A stretch of DNA of 64,000 nucleotides from contig VMRT01000001.1 in assembly GCA_007713455.1 (NCBI GenBank), forward strand, positions 124,001 through 188,000. The letters run 5' to 3'. Position numbers and translations under genes: made by a program. Positions within the stretch are counted from its first letter, which is position 1. Every line of letters starts with the position of its first letter. The DNA comes from Pseudomonas sp. GTDB taxonomy: Bacteria > Pseudomonadota > Gammaproteobacteria > Pseudomonadales > Pseudomonadaceae. Below, in pieces: positions 39,561 to 50,282 of this stretch. The notes beneath the pieces are model-generated. The model worked only from the letters and a program-made list of their open reading frames with translations. It was not told the origin of the DNA and did not search any database.

Positions 39561-40937
39561 TCAGAGCAGCGGCAGCGTGACCGGTGCCAGATGATTGTCT
39601 TCCACCCGCACCTCCAATTCGCCCTCGCCGAGCCTGGCCTTGAGGCGCTGGCCAGGTTGCGTCTGGCTGGCGCTGCGGATCGCCTGGCCGCGCTCGTCGA
39701 GCAGAATGCTGTAGCCGCGGCTGAGTGTGGCCAGCGGGCTGACCACATTGAGTGTCTGGGCGAGGCCCTGTAGCTGTTGCCGGCGGCCTTTCAGATTGGC
39801 CTGCATCGCCCGCGGCAGACGCGAGGAAAGATGCTCGAGGCGCTGGCGCAACAGATTCAGCGAACGCCCCGGGTGTTGCGCGGCCAGGCGTGTTTCCAGG
39901 CGGGCCAGACGCTCCCGGGCGCTGCACAGGCGGCGGTCAACGGCGCGCAGCAGGCGCTGCTCGAGGTCGTCGATGCGCTGGGCCTGCTGCTGCAGCCGTT
40001 CGCCGGGGTGGCGCAGGCGACGGGTCAGGCCTTCCAGTCGCATGGCGTCACGGTGCAGACGATCACGCATGCGCAGCACCAGACGCTGTTGCAGCCCGCT
40101 CAGCCGGTGTTGCAGGTCGGCGCTGCTGGGTGCCAGCAGCTCGGCAGCCGCGGATGGCGTTGGCGCGCGGACGTCGGCGACGAAGTCGGCGATCGAGACA
40201 TCGGTTTCGTGGCCCACGGCGCTGACAATCGGCGTGACACAGGCATCCACCGCGCGCGCCACCGCTTCTTCGTTGAAGCACCAGAGGTCCTCCAGCGAAC
40301 CGCCGCCGCGAGCCAGGATCAGCGCATCGAAGCCCTGGGCATCGGCCAGCTGCAGTGCGCGGACGATCTGCCCGGTGGCTTCGCGACCTTGCACGGCGGT
40401 GGGGATCAGCGTCAGCTCGACTTGCGGCGCGCGACGTTTGAACACCGAGATGATGTCGCGGATCACCGCGCCGGTCGGCGAGCTGACGATGCCAATGCGT
40501 CGCGGGTGGGCGGGCAGGGCGGCCTTGCGTTCGGCAGCGAACAGACCTTCGGCGTTGAGCTTTTCCTTGAGCGCCTCGAAGGCCAGGCGCAAAGCGCCGT
40601 CACCGGCCGGCTCCAGCGTATCGAGAATCAGCTGGTAGTCGCCGCGTCCCTCGAACAGCGAGACCTTGCCGCGTACCCGCACCGCCAGGCCGTCGCGCAG
40701 GGCCTGGCGAACCCGCGCCGCGTTCTGCCGGAACAGCGCACAGCGCACCTGGGCGTTCTTGTCCTTGAGGGTGAAATAGATGTGGCCGGAAGCCGGGCGG
40801 GCGAGGTTTGAAATCTCGCCTTCGACCCAGACCTGGGCGAACACGTCCTCGAGCAACAGGCGGGCGCGACCGTTGAGCTGACTGACGGTCAGCACTTCGC
40901 GATCGAGATTGAGACGCTGGAAAGGATCTTTGAGCAT
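39561..40937 (-). CDS. xseA: Exodeoxyribonuclease VII large subunit
   Basis: XseA is the catalytic subunit of exonuclease VII, which degrades single-stranded DNA from both ends to oligonucleotides. The 458-residue product has an N-terminal OB fold (VWVEGEISNLARPASGHIYFTLKD), the catalytic region with GIVSSPTGAVIRDI, LARGGGSLEDLWCFNEE and SAVGHETDVSIADFVADVRAPTPSAAAE, and a C-terminal coiled-coil stretch (about residues 270-400). Normal length. Its small subunit is not in this window. Confidence 0.96.
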   Translation of the reverse strand: MLKDPFQRLNLDREVLTVSQLNGRARLLLEDVFAQVWVEGEISNLARPASGHIYFTLKDKNAQVRCALFRQNAARVRQALRDGLAVRVRGKVSLFEGRGDYQLILDTLEPAGDGALRLAFEALKEKLNAEGLFAAERKAALPAHPRRIGIVSSPTGAVIRDIISVFKRRAPQVELTLIPTAVQGREATGQIVRALQLADAQGFDALILARGGGSLEDLWCFNEEAVARAVDACVTPIVSAVGHETDVSIADFVADVRAPTPSAAAELLAPSSADLQHRLSGLQQRLVLRMRDRLHRDAMRLEGLTRRLRHPGERLQQQAQRIDDLEQRLLRAVDRRLCSARERLARLETRLAAQHPGRSLNLLRQRLEHLSSRLPRAMQANLKGRRQQLQGLAQTLNVVSPLATLSRGYSILLDERGQAIRSASQTQPGQRLKARLGEGELEVRVEDNHLAPVTLPLL

Positions 40938-41067
40938 GGCGGCGATGATAAGCCGGGCGCGGCCAGGCGGAAACCGAATCTGCTTCGCCTCCGTCCAGCG
41001 GGCCTTGACCGGCCAATGGGTGGCGCTAAGCTGCGCGGCCTTTCTTCATCTCCCGTTCCGAGCCGCC

Positions 41068-41619
41068 ATGAGCCACAGTCAAGCGATCATCGTGCCGCGC
41101 ATTTCCACATTCCCAGCGCACGAAGCCAAGGCGCGGATGATTCTGCGCTGGCTGGCCGAGCGGCGCATTGTCGAGGCGCTGCCGACCACCTGCGGTCGCG
41201 GTGTTGGCGGCATGGGCTACGCTATCGCTTCCGGCGCGCGCAGTGTCGTGCAGCATCCGGAACGCTTGCCTTTTGGCGAAGCCATCAACGGCCTTGAAGT
41301 GGTGACCAAGCGCTGCATCTACACGCCAACACGGGATTTCGCCGAGGAGGCAGGCTGCCCCGAATGCCGTCGCGAGATTGGCGAGGCGTTGTTTGAAAGC
41401 CTCGACGAGTGGATGCCTAAGCAGACCGACAATTTCACCTGTCCGGAATGTGGCTTCGAAGACGACATCAACGGCTTCCTGTTCATTCCGGCGTGCGGCT
41501 TTTCCAATCTCGGCTTTATCTTCAATGGCTGGGGCGAGGCCGGCCTTCGCCAGTCGTTTCTCGATGAATTCGCCGAACGCCTGGGCTTCAAGGTGGCGCT
41601 GGTGATTGATCGGACGTGA
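41068..41619 (+). CDS. Conserved hypothetical protein with zinc-ribbon Cys pairs
   Basis: The 183-residue protein has two CxxC pairs, CPECRREIGE near residue 100 and CPECGFEDDINGF near residue 127, which could bind one zinc. The rest is mixed alpha/beta with PTTCGRGVGGMGYAIASGAR and GFSNLGFIFNGWGEAGLR. I recognise it as a conserved Pseudomonas family that has sometimes been labelled as a sugar ABC transporter ATPase. No Walker motifs are present, so that label would be wrong. It is divergent from xseA and precedes the guaB promoter. Confidence 0.7.
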   Translation: MSHSQAIIVPRISTFPAHEAKARMILRWLAERRIVEALPTTCGRGVGGMGYAIASGARSVVQHPERLPFGEAINGLEVVTKRCIYTPTRDFAEEAGCPECRREIGEALFESLDEWMPKQTDNFTCPECGFEDDINGFLFIPACGFSNLGFIFNGWGEAGLRQSFLDEFAERLGFKVALVIDRT

Positions 41620-43215
<1,596 letters not shown>

Positions 43216-43235
43216 TCCGCTCAGCTAGACAGGCG

Positions 43236-43291
43236 CCGGAAGCTGGCAGCGGGAGCGGGGAGAAATCCTGGCTTCCGCTTCCAGCTTCCGG
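43236..43291. repeat. Inverted repeat in the guaB-guaA spacer
   Basis: CCGGAAGCTGG (43236-43246) and CCAGCTTCCGG (43281-43291) are perfect 11-bp arms with a 34-bp spacer. This pattern is like short extragenic palindromic elements of Pseudomonas. It may modulate transcription between guaB and guaA. Confidence 0.6.
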
Positions 43292-43325
43292 CTTTCAGCT
43301 TCAGGCTCTTTCCGAAGGAAAGCTC

Positions 43326-44906
43326 ATGGCTCACCAAGACATTCACGCCCACCGCATCCTGATCCTCGACTTCGGTTCCCAGTACACCCAGCTGATCGCC
43401 CGCCGCGTGCGCGAGATCGGCGTGTATTGCGAGCTGCATCCGTGGGACATGAGCGAGGACGACATTCGTGCCTTCGCGCCACGCGGCATCATTCTCGCCG
43501 GCGGCCCGGAGTCGGTTCACGAGGCAGGCAGCCCGCGCGCGCCGCAGGCCGTGTTCGATCTCGGTGTGCCGCTGTTCGGCATCTGCTATGGCATGCAGAC
43601 CATGTCCGAGCAGCTGGGTGGCAAGGTGCAGGGCTCCGACGTTCGCGAGTTCGGCTATGCCCGCGTCGATCTGGTCGGCAAGTCGAAGCTGTTCGACGGC
43701 ATCGAAGACCACATGGATGACGACGGTGTATTCGGCCTCGACGTCTGGATGAGCCACGGCGACAAGGTGACCACGCTGCCAGAAGGTTTCCATATCCTCG
43801 CCAGCACGCCTAGCTGCCCGATCGCAGCCATGGGTGACGACGACCGCCGTTACTACGGCGTGCAGTTCCATCCGGAAGTGACTCACACCCGCCAGGGCGG
43901 CCGCATCCTTTCCCGTTTCATTCTCGACATCTGTGGCTGCGAAGCGCTGTGGACGCCGTCCAACATCGTCGAAGACGCCATCGCCCAGGTGCGTGCCCAG
44001 GTCGGTGATGCCAACGTGCTGCTCGGCCTTTCCGGCGGTGTCGATTCGTCGGTGGTTGCGGCGCTGCTGCACAAGGCGATCGGCGATCAGCTGACCTGCG
44101 TGTTCGTCGACAACGGCCTGCTGCGCCTGCACGAGGGTGACCAGGTGATGGCCATGTTCGCCGAGAACATGGGCGTCAAGGTGATTCGCGCCGACGCCGA
44201 GGCACAGTTCCTCGGTAACCTCGAGGGCGAGGCCGATCCAGAGAAGAAGCGCAAGATCATCGGTCGTACCTTTATCGACGTGTTCGATGCAGAAGCCAGT
44301 AAGCTGGACAACATCCAGTTCCTCGCCCAGGGCACCATCTACCCCGACGTGATCGAGTCGGCCGGCGCCAAGAGCGGCAAGGCCCATGTGATCAAGTCCC
44401 ACCACAACGTCGGCGGCCTGCCGGAGGAAATGAACCTCAAGCTGGTCGAGCCGCTGCGTGAACTGTTCAAGGACGAGGTGCGCAAGATCGGCCTAGAACT
44501 CGGCCTGCCCTACGACATGGTCTACCGTCACCCGTTCCCGGGCCCGGGTCTGGGTGTGCGCATCCTAGGCGAAGTGAAGAAGGAATATGCCGACCTGCTG
44601 CGTCGCGCGGATCACATCTTCATCGAAGAGCTGCGCAACTTCGACTGGTACCACAAGACCAGCCAGGCCTTCGTGGTGTTCCAGCCGGTGAAATCGGTCG
44701 GTGTGGTCGGCGACGGCCGCCGCTACGCCTGGGTCGTCGCGCTGCGCGCGGTGGAAACCATCGACTTCATGACCGCACGTTGGGCGCACCTGCCTTATGA
44801 GTTGCTGGAAAAGGTGTCCAACCGCATCATCAACGAAATCGAAGGCATCTCCCGCGTGACCTACGATGTGTCGAGCAAGCCGCCGGCCACCATCGAGTGG
44901 GAATGA
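43326..44906 (+). CDS. guaA: GMP synthase (glutamine-hydrolysing)
   Basis: GuaA makes GMP from XMP, ATP and glutamine. The 526-residue product has an N-terminal class I glutaminase domain with Cys87 (FGICYGMQ) and His in [11 protein letters not shown], the ATP pyrophosphatase P-loop GLSGGVDSS near residue 235, and the C-terminal dimer domain with [24 protein letters not shown] lies before the ATG. The frame is open upstream to 43212 but family similarity begins at 43326. Confidence 0.97.
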   Translation: MAHQDIHAHRILILDFGSQYTQLIARRVREIGVYCELHPWDMSEDDIRAFAPRGIILAGGPESVHEAGSPRAPQAVFDLGVPLFGICYGMQTMSEQLGGKVQGSDVREFGYARVDLVGKSKLFDGIEDHMDDDGVFGLDVWMSHGDKVTTLPEGFHILASTPSCPIAAMGDDDRRYYGVQFHPEVTHTRQGGRILSRFILDICGCEALWTPSNIVEDAIAQVRAQVGDANVLLGLSGGVDSSVVAALLHKAIGDQLTCVFVDNGLLRLHEGDQVMAMFAENMGVKVIRADAEAQFLGNLEGEADPEKKRKIIGRTFIDVFDAEASKLDNIQFLAQGTIYPDVIESAGAKSGKAHVIKSHHNVGGLPEEMNLKLVEPLRELFKDEVRKIGLELGLPYDMVYRHPFPGPGLGVRILGEVKKEYADLLRRADHIFIEELRNFDWYHKTSQAFVVFQPVKSVGVVGDGRRYAWVVALRAVETIDFMTARWAHLPYELLEKVSNRIINEIEGISRVTYDVSSKPPATIEWE

Positions 44907-44915
44907 TCTGAAGCA

Positions 44916-44941
44916 ATGAGGGCAGCCCAGGCTGCCCTCAT
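44916..44941 (+). terminator. Stem-loop after guaA
   Basis: ATGAGGGCAGCC and GGCTGCCCTCAT form a perfect 12-bp stem, 10 bases past the guaA stop. The T-run is lacking, but position suggests a transcript end. Confidence 0.6.
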
Positions 44942-45015
44942 GCTATGCGCAGCCTCCGCAGAGAGGCGCGTCGAGCCTGATGGGCCCATCAATTCGGACT
45001 GGCTGGAGCCCATGC

Positions 45016-46386
45016 ATGTCCTTTACCCGTAGACAGATTCTCACCGGCCTGGCCGGTCTTGGTGTCGTCGGTCTCGCCGGCAGTGGCGCGCGCTACTGGC
45101 TCGGTCGCCCGGCTGACATCACCACTCATGACTACGAACTGATTGCCGCCCCGCTGGACGTGGAGCTGGTGCCTGGTCACGTCACGCCTGCCTGGGCCTA
45201 TGGCGGGCAAGCGCCTGGCCTGGAGCTGCGTGGCCGTCAGGGCGACTGGCTGCGGGTGCGCTTCATCAACAATCTGCCCGAGCCCACCACCATCCATTGG
45301 CATGGCATTCGTCTGCCGCTGGAAATGGATGGCGTGCCCTACGTATCGCAGTTGCCGGTGTTGCCCGGCGAGTTCTTCGACTATCGCTTCCAGCTGCACG
45401 ATGCCGGCAGCTTCTGGTATCACCCGCACACCAGCAGTGCCGCGCAGCTGGGTCGCGGGCTGGTCGGTCCGCTGATTGTCGAGGAACGCGAGCCAAGCGG
45501 TTTCAGGCACGAGCGCACGCTCAACCTGAAAAGCTGGCATGTCGACAAGCAGGGAGCGTTCACCGAATTCAGCGTGCCGCGCGAGGCGGCCCGTGGCGGC
45601 ACGCCGGGCGTGCTGTCGACGGTGAATGGCACACATGCGCCCACGCTTGATCTGCCGGCCGGGCAGGTCGTGCGGCTGCGGCTGCTGAATCTCGACAACA
45701 CCCTGACCTATCGGCTGAACCTGCCAGATAGCGAGGCGCGCATCTATGCGCTCGATGGACATCCGATCGCTCCTATGCCGCTGGGCAAGGAGTACTGGCT
45801 CGGTCCGGGCATGCGTATCGACCTGGCGCTGAAGGTGCCGGAGGCCGGCACGGAGCTGTCCTTGCGCAATGGTCCGCTACGGCTGGCGACGCTGCGCTCG
45901 GTGGCGCATGACGATGTCGCCGGCGACTGGCCGCCGGCGTTGCCGGCCAATCCCGTGGCGGAGCCGGATCTGCAGCGCGCGGAAACGCTGCGCTTCAACT
46001 TCGAGTGGGCCGGTACCTTGTCGACAGACGCCGCGCAGGGCGGCGCCTATACCTTCTGGCAGATCAACGGCGAGGCCTGGGACATCAACGACAAGACCTG
46101 TGCCGATCGCCCGATTGCGACGCTGAAAAAGGATGGTCATTACATCTTCGAGCTGCGCAACCTCAGTCAGTACCAGCATCCGATTCATCTGCACGGGATG
46201 ACCTTCAAGGTGATCTCGTCCAATCGCCGCAAGATCGATCCGTGGTTCACCGATACCTACCTGCTGGGCAAGAACGAGACGGCCCGTATCGCGCTGGTCG
46301 CTGATAATCCGGGTGTCTGGATGTTTCACTGTCATGTCATCGACCACATGGAAACCGGGTTGATGGCAGCGATCGAGGTGGTATGA
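45016..46386 (+). CDS. Tat-exported multicopper oxidase
   Basis: The 456-residue protein begins with a Tat signal (FTRRQILTGLAGLGVVGLAG). It has the multicopper oxidase motifs in order: HWHG at 94-97, HPH at 136-138, HPIHLHGM near residue 395, and HCHVIDHMETGLM at 438-450. The type 1 copper Cys is Cys439. The residue ten places after it is Leu449, where CueO has Met, so the type 1 axial ligand is likely Leu. Members oxidise Cu(I), metals or phenols in the periplasm. GGAG precedes the ATG. tadA follows in the same direction. Confidence 0.88.
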   Translation: MSFTRRQILTGLAGLGVVGLAGSGARYWLGRPADITTHDYELIAAPLDVELVPGHVTPAWAYGGQAPGLELRGRQGDWLRVRFINNLPEPTTIHWHGIRLPLEMDGVPYVSQLPVLPGEFFDYRFQLHDAGSFWYHPHTSSAAQLGRGLVGPLIVEEREPSGFRHERTLNLKSWHVDKQGAFTEFSVPREAARGGTPGVLSTVNGTHAPTLDLPAGQVVRLRLLNLDNTLTYRLNLPDSEARIYALDGHPIAPMPLGKEYWLGPGMRIDLALKVPEAGTELSLRNGPLRLATLRSVAHDDVAGDWPPALPANPVAEPDLQRAETLRFNFEWAGTLSTDAAQGGAYTFWQINGEAWDINDKTCADRPIATLKKDGHYIFELRNLSQYQHPIHLHGMTFKVISSNRRKIDPWFTDTYLLGKNETARIALVADNPGVWMFHCHVIDHMETGLMAAIEVV

Positions 46387-46405
46387 GACAGGGAGGAGTA
46401 GGGCA

Positions 46406-46888
46406 GTGAGGAAGCCGCAGATCATCGACCGCAGCCAGGACGAGCGCTTCATGCGCGAAGCCCTGGCGCTGGCGGCGCAGGGCGCTGCGTTGGGAGAGGT
46501 GCCGGTCGGCGCTGTGCTGGTGCAGGATGGACAGATCATCGGGCGCGGCTTCAACTGCCCGATCTCCCGACACGACCCCAGTGCGCATGCGGAAATGGTC
46601 GCGGTGCGCGACGCGGCGCAGGTGCTGCAGAACTATCGGCTACCCGGCGTGACGCTCTACGTCACGCTGGAGCCGTGCAGCATGTGCGCCGGTCTGATCG
46701 TGCATTCGCGGATCCAGCGCGTCGTCTATGGCGCCACCGAGCCGAAGGCCGGCGTGGTTGTCAGTCGCGGCCAGTTTTTCGATCAGGGCTTTCTCAACCA
46801 CCGGGTGCTGGTCGAGGGTGGTGTGCTGGCCGAGGAGTGCGGGATGGTGCTCAGCGAGTTCTTCCGCCAGCGCCGGCAGAAGGGTTAG
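46406..46888 (+). CDS. tadA: tRNA-specific adenosine deaminase TadA
   Basis: TadA deaminates A34 to inosine in tRNA-Arg(ACG). The 160-residue protein has the zinc deaminase motifs His61-Ala-Glu63 and Pro90-Cys91-x-x-Cys94 (LEPCSMCAG). It starts at GTG after GGGAGGAGTAGGG. Its stop codon interlocks with that of the convergent ABC ATPase gene: the stop bases share TTAG at 46885-46888. Confidence 0.93.
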   Translation: MRKPQIIDRSQDERFMREALALAAQGAALGEVPVGAVLVQDGQIIGRGFNCPISRHDPSAHAEMVAVRDAAQVLQNYRLPGVTLYVTLEPCSMCAGLIVHSRIQRVVYGATEPKAGVVVSRGQFFDQGFLNHRVLVEGGVLAEECGMVLSEFFRQRRQKG

Positions 46889-47982
46889 CGCGCCGCTGTT
46901 GTCGGCTGCAGCGTTTCATGGGCGGCGACGCTGCCCTGTGCCGGAAATACCACCAGATGGTCGGCGGCGATGGCGATGCCGACTTCCTGCCCGGTGGGGT
47001 AGTCCGCATGGCTGGTGAAGATCGCCACCAGTTGATTGCCGGTGGGCAGCTGCAGCCGGTACAGCGTCGACGCGCCGAGGAAGGTCTTGCCGACGATAAG
47101 CGCCCGCAGCGGGCTGTCCGGCTTGTAGATGATGTCATCCGGGCGCAGCAACACATCTACCGAGCTGCCTGCCGGCCAGGTGTAGGCGCGGTTGCCGCGA
47201 ATCACACCGAGTTCGGTCTGCACGGTTTCCGGGTCTAGCAGCTGCCCGCGGATGAAATAGCCCTGGCCGATAAAGCTGGCCACGAAGGGCGTCAGCGGTT
47301 CGTGGTAAAGGTTGAACGGGGTGTCCCACTGCTCCAGGCGACCGTCCTTGAACACGCCGACCTGATCGCTGACGGCGAAGGCTTCTTCCTGGTCGTGGGT
47401 AACCAGAATGGCGCTGGTGTTGCGTGCCTTGAGGATCTCGCGCACCTCATGGCTGAGGCGCCGACGCAGTTCGACGTCGAGGTTGGAGAACGGCTCGTCC
47501 AGCAGCAACAGCGCAGGCTCTGGTGCCAGGGCGCGGGCCAGTGCGACGCGTTGCTGCTGTCCGCCGGAGAGCTCGTGTGGATAGCGTTTGCCAAGGGCGG
47601 AAAGGTGCACCAGTTCGAGCATTTCGGAGACGATTCGCGAGCAGTCAGGCTGCTTGCGAATCCCGAAGGCGATGTTCTCCGCCACGGTCAGATGGGGGAA
47701 CAGCGCGTAGTCCTGAAACACCATCCCGATACGACGCTTCTCCGGCGCGAGGGTAAAGCCCGAGCGGGAGATGACCGACTCCGCCAGGTGAATCTCGCCC
47801 TGGTGCACCGGCTCGAAGCCGGCGATGGCACGCAGTGTGGTGGTCTTGCCGCAGCCGGACGGGCCCAGCAGGCAACCGATATCGCCGCGGTTCAGATGCA
47901 GGTTGAGGTGCTGGACGATGCTCTGCTCGCCGTAGCCACAGGCCAGGTCACGCAGTTGCAGCAGCGGCGGCTCGTGTTTCAT
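46885..47982 (-). CDS. ABC transporter ATP-binding protein (FbpC/PotA-like)
   Basis: The 365-residue protein has Walker A GPSGCGKT at 40-47, the Q-loop [11 protein letters not shown], the signature [15 protein letters not shown], Walker [13 protein letters not shown], the H-loop VTHDQEEAF, and a C-terminal TOBE domain (about residues 280-350). It belongs to the importer ATPases for iron(III), polyamine or similar. No permease or binding protein lies beside it. It overlaps argF (its ATG is inside the argF stop as ATGA), so it is translated with argF. Its partner is unknown. Confidence 0.88.
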   Translation of the reverse strand: MKHEPPLLQLRDLACGYGEQSIVQHLNLHLNRGDIGCLLGPSGCGKTTTLRAIAGFEPVHQGEIHLAESVISRSGFTLAPEKRRIGMVFQDYALFPHLTVAENIAFGIRKQPDCSRIVSEMLELVHLSALGKRYPHELSGGQQQRVALARALAPEPALLLLDEPFSNLDVELRRRLSHEVREILKARNTSAILVTHDQEEAFAVSDQVGVFKDGRLEQWDTPFNLYHEPLTPFVASFIGQGYFIRGQLLDPETVQTELGVIRGNRAYTWPAGSSVDVLLRPDDIIYKPDSPLRALIVGKTFLGASTLYRLQLPTGNQLVAIFTSHADYPTGQEVGIAIAADHLVVFPAQGSVAAHETLQPTTAAR

Positions 47983-48899
47983 GCGTGGTGATAGGCCGGC
48001 TCGACGAGGAACTCCAGCAGTGCCTTCTGTACATGCAGGCGGTTCTCTGCCTGATCCCAGGCCACGGAGCGCGGATCGTCGAGCAGGTCATGGCTGATCT
48101 CCTCGCCGCGGTGTGCCGGAAGGCAATGCATGAACAGCACGTCTTCAGCGGCGCAATCGAGCAGGGCGCGGTCCACCTGATAGGGGCGGAACGTGGCCAG
48201 GCGTGCAGCGGCTTCGTCTTCCTGGCCCATGGAGGCCCATACGTCGGTGCTGATCAGGTGTGCGCCTGCAGCCGCTTCGCGCGGATCACGCATTACCTGC
48301 ACGCGATCACCGGCGCGCGCCATCAGCTCGGCGTCGGGCTCGTAGCCCTCGGGGCAGGCGACCTTCAGCTGGAAGTCGAACTGGATGGCAGCTTCTATAT
48401 AGGTATTGCACATGTTGTTGCCGTCGCCGATCCAGGCCACCGTCTTGCCGGCGATACTGCCGCGGTGCTCATGGAAGGTCTGCATATCGGCCATCAGCTG
48501 GCAGGGGTGCAGGTCATCGGAAAGACCGTTGATGACCGGCACACTCGAGTTGGCGGCAAAGTCGGTGAGGGTCGAGTGGGCGAACGTGCGGATCATCACC
48601 GCATCGAGCATGCGCGACATGACGATGGCCGAATCGCTGATCGGCTCGCCGCGCCCGAGCTGGGTATCGCGCGGGGACAGGAAGATCGCCTGGCCGCCGA
48701 GCTGGATCATGCCGGCTTCGAACGACAGTCGGGTGCGGGTCGAGGCCTTCTCGAAGATCATACCCAGCACGCGATTCTTCAGGGGTTCGAACAGGACGCC
48801 GCGCTCGCGCAGATCCTTCAGCTCGATGCCGCGGCGGACCAGGCTGTTCAGCTCCTGGGGCGTGCAGTCCATCAGTGAGAGAAAATGCCTTGCGCTCAT
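47979..48899 (-). CDS. argF: Ornithine carbamoyltransferase, anabolic
   Basis: ArgF makes citrulline from ornithine and carbamoyl phosphate in arginine synthesis. The 306-residue protein has the carbamoyl-phosphate motif STRTR at 53-57, the DxxxSMG-like loop ([11 protein letters not shown]) and [12 protein letters not shown] with the catalytic Cys. The length and lack of catabolic features fit the anabolic ArgF of Pseudomonas. ATGA overlap with the ABC ATPase gene downstream. The upstream 270 bp should hold an ArgR site, but I could not place one. Confidence 0.94.
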   Translation of the reverse strand: MSARHFLSLMDCTPQELNSLVRRGIELKDLRERGVLFEPLKNRVLGMIFEKASTRTRLSFEAGMIQLGGQAIFLSPRDTQLGRGEPISDSAIVMSRMLDAVMIRTFAHSTLTDFAANSSVPVINGLSDDLHPCQLMADMQTFHEHRGSIAGKTVAWIGDGNNMCNTYIEAAIQFDFQLKVACPEGYEPDAELMARAGDRVQVMRDPREAAAGAHLISTDVWASMGQEDEAAARLATFRPYQVDRALLDCAAEDVLFMHCLPAHRGEEISHDLLDDPRSVAWDQAENRLHVQKALLEFLVEPAYHHA

Positions 48900-49037
48900 A
48901 TCAACTACCTTTATTGCCGCAGCGCGATCCAGTGCTTTTCGACAGAAAAAGGGGACCGACGACTGGGGGTCGCACGGGGAGCGACGAAACGGGAAAGGCG
49001 CGATCTTATCCAGAAAGCGAGCATAGGCGCAAATCCG

Positions 49038-49131
49038 CAGCCCACGGCCTCCGGCGGGCTGAATCGCCGTGCTGACGGCCTTTGCGCCGCAACAAAGCCG
49101 AGTCCTCCGCTCGGCTTTCCCATGCTTTTTC
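49038..49131 (+). other. Intergenic hairpins between argF and grxD
   Basis: CAGCCC/GGGCTG (49038-49061) and the perfect 9-bp stem AAAGCCGAG/CTCGGCTTT (49094-49118) lie in the divergent gap, the latter followed by CCCATGCTTTTT. They could end a short transcript on the plus strand. No gene is evident. Confidence 0.35.
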
Positions 49132-49171
49132 CGTTACAATGCGCGGCAACCGTGTCTAGCCGAGGTACTCC

Positions 49172-49498
49172 ATGGATATCATCGAAACCATCAAAGAACA
49201 GATCGCCAACAACCCGGTGCTGCTTTACATGAAGGGTTCGCCCAACGCCCCGCAGTGCGGTTTTTCCGCTCGCGCGACCCAGGCGGTAATGGGCTGTGGC
49301 GAGAAGTTCGCTTATGTCGACATCCTGCAGAACCCGGAAATTCGTGCCAGCCTGCCGACCTATGCCAACTGGCCGACCTTCCCGCAGCTGTGGGTGAATG
49401 GTGAGCTGGTCGGTGGCAGCGACATCATCCTCGAGATGTTCGAGAACGGCGAGCTGCAGACTCTGATCAAGTCCGCTGTCGGCAAGACCGAGGCCTAA
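49172..49498 (+). CDS. grxD: Monothiol glutaredoxin (Grx4 family)
   Basis: This is a CGFS-type glutaredoxin that binds a [2Fe-2S] cluster with glutathione and acts in cluster transfer and iron homeostasis. The 108-residue product has the active site Cys29-Gly-Phe-Ser, the glutathione/cluster residues WPTFPQLWVNGELVGGSDI, and normal length. A TACAAT -10-like box lies at 49135-49140. A clear terminator follows the gene. Confidence 0.95.
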   Translation: MDIIETIKEQIANNPVLLYMKGSPNAPQCGFSARATQAVMGCGEKFAYVDILQNPEIRASLPTYANWPTFPQLWVNGELVGGSDIILEMFENGELQTLIKSAVGKTEA

Positions 49499-49526
49499 GC
49501 CCGGTCTGACCGCATAGGCTTTGCTG

Positions 49527-49558
49527 ATGCCCGCATCGAAGGATGCGGGCATTTTTGT
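49527..49558 (+). terminator. Rho-independent terminator of grxD
   Basis: ATGCCCGCATC and GATGCGGGCAT form an 11-bp stem with GAAG loop, followed by a TTTTGTTT run. Confidence 0.92.
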
Positions 49559-49687
49559 TTGTGCCGCTCTGCTGAATAACGCCGCTCGGCTGACGCGTTG
49601 ATCTTTATGGTCTTTCCAGGGTCAGAGGTCGCGGTGAGGGCGTTTCCCTCTGTTCTGTTGATCCCTTGAAGTGAGAGACGCCACCTG

Positions 49688-50050
49688 ATGCCCTATATGC
49701 GAATGCTGCCCTTTCTGATCGTGCTGGCGGTCGTCCTGTTCAACGGCTTGAAGCCGGAACCGGTACCGCAGCTGTTCGATCAGCAAGACAAGCTGCATCA
49801 TCTGCTGGGTTTCGCCGCGCTGGCGTTCACCCTTCGTCTGGCGTTCCCGCGGGTGCCATTCCTGTGGGGGCTGGGTCTGACAGTTATTGCGGCACTGTCG
49901 ATCGAGATCGGGCAGGGCATGCTGCCTTATCGGACCGCCTCGCGCTGGGACATGCTGGCCAATGTGTTGGGCGTGCTGCTGGGCTGGGGCTGCTCGGTTG
50001 TGGCGCAGGGCTGGTGGCGTCAGCGGCTGGGCGAACCGCTGACCGAGTAG
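49688..50050 (+). CDS. VanZ-like small membrane protein
   Basis: The 120-residue protein has three to four hydrophobic segments (about residues 5-20, 40-52, 57-72 and 88-105). It contains DKLHHLLGFAALAFTLRLAF and ALSIEIGQGMLPYRTASRWDMLANVLGVLLG, the VanZ/Acid-soluble family pattern with Glu-x-x-Q and Asp. The function in gram-negatives is not known. It is flanked by the grxD terminator and the tRNA-Asn region. Confidence 0.8.
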   Translation: MPYMRMLPFLIVLAVVLFNGLKPEPVPQLFDQQDKLHHLLGFAALAFTLRLAFPRVPFLWGLGLTVIAALSIEIGQGMLPYRTASRWDMLANVLGVLLGWGCSVVAQGWWRQRLGEPLTE

Positions 50051-50098
50051 GACGCGAATAACCTGGGACTCGGTCCTTGGTGAGAGTCCAGCGGCAAT

Positions 50099-50127
50099 AA
50101 AAAAGCCCCGGTATCAACCGAGGCTTT
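50099..50127 (-). terminator. Duplicated tRNA-Asn terminator (outer copy)
   Basis: The stem AAAGCCTCGG/CCGGGGCTTT on the minus strand is followed by a T-run. It is identical to the copy at 50248-50276. Confidence 0.75.
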
Positions 50128-50247
50128 GAAATTTGGCTCCGCGACCTGGACTCGACAGCGAAGCTGAACGCGCTTCAGCGCGGCCCCGAAGGGGTGAGCG
50201 AAGCGAATAACCTGGGACGCAGTCCCTGGTGAGAGTCCAGCGGCAAT

Positions 50248-50276
50248 AAAAAAGCCCCGGTATCAACCGAGGCTTT
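50248..50276 (-). terminator. Rho-independent terminator of tRNA-Asn
   Basis: On the minus strand a 10-bp stem with one G-U pair and a 6-nt loop is followed by six T, just past the CCA end of tRNA-Asn. Confidence 0.85.
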
Positions 50277-50282
50277 GAAATT

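Noticed and set aside
39481..39927. Upstream continuation of the M23 peptidase frame
   Set aside because: It overlaps xseA and lacks similarity; a clear signal peptide begins at 39480.
48900..49010. ArgR operator upstream of argF
   Set aside because: A TGTCG-like string occurs, but no convincing pair of half-sites was found.
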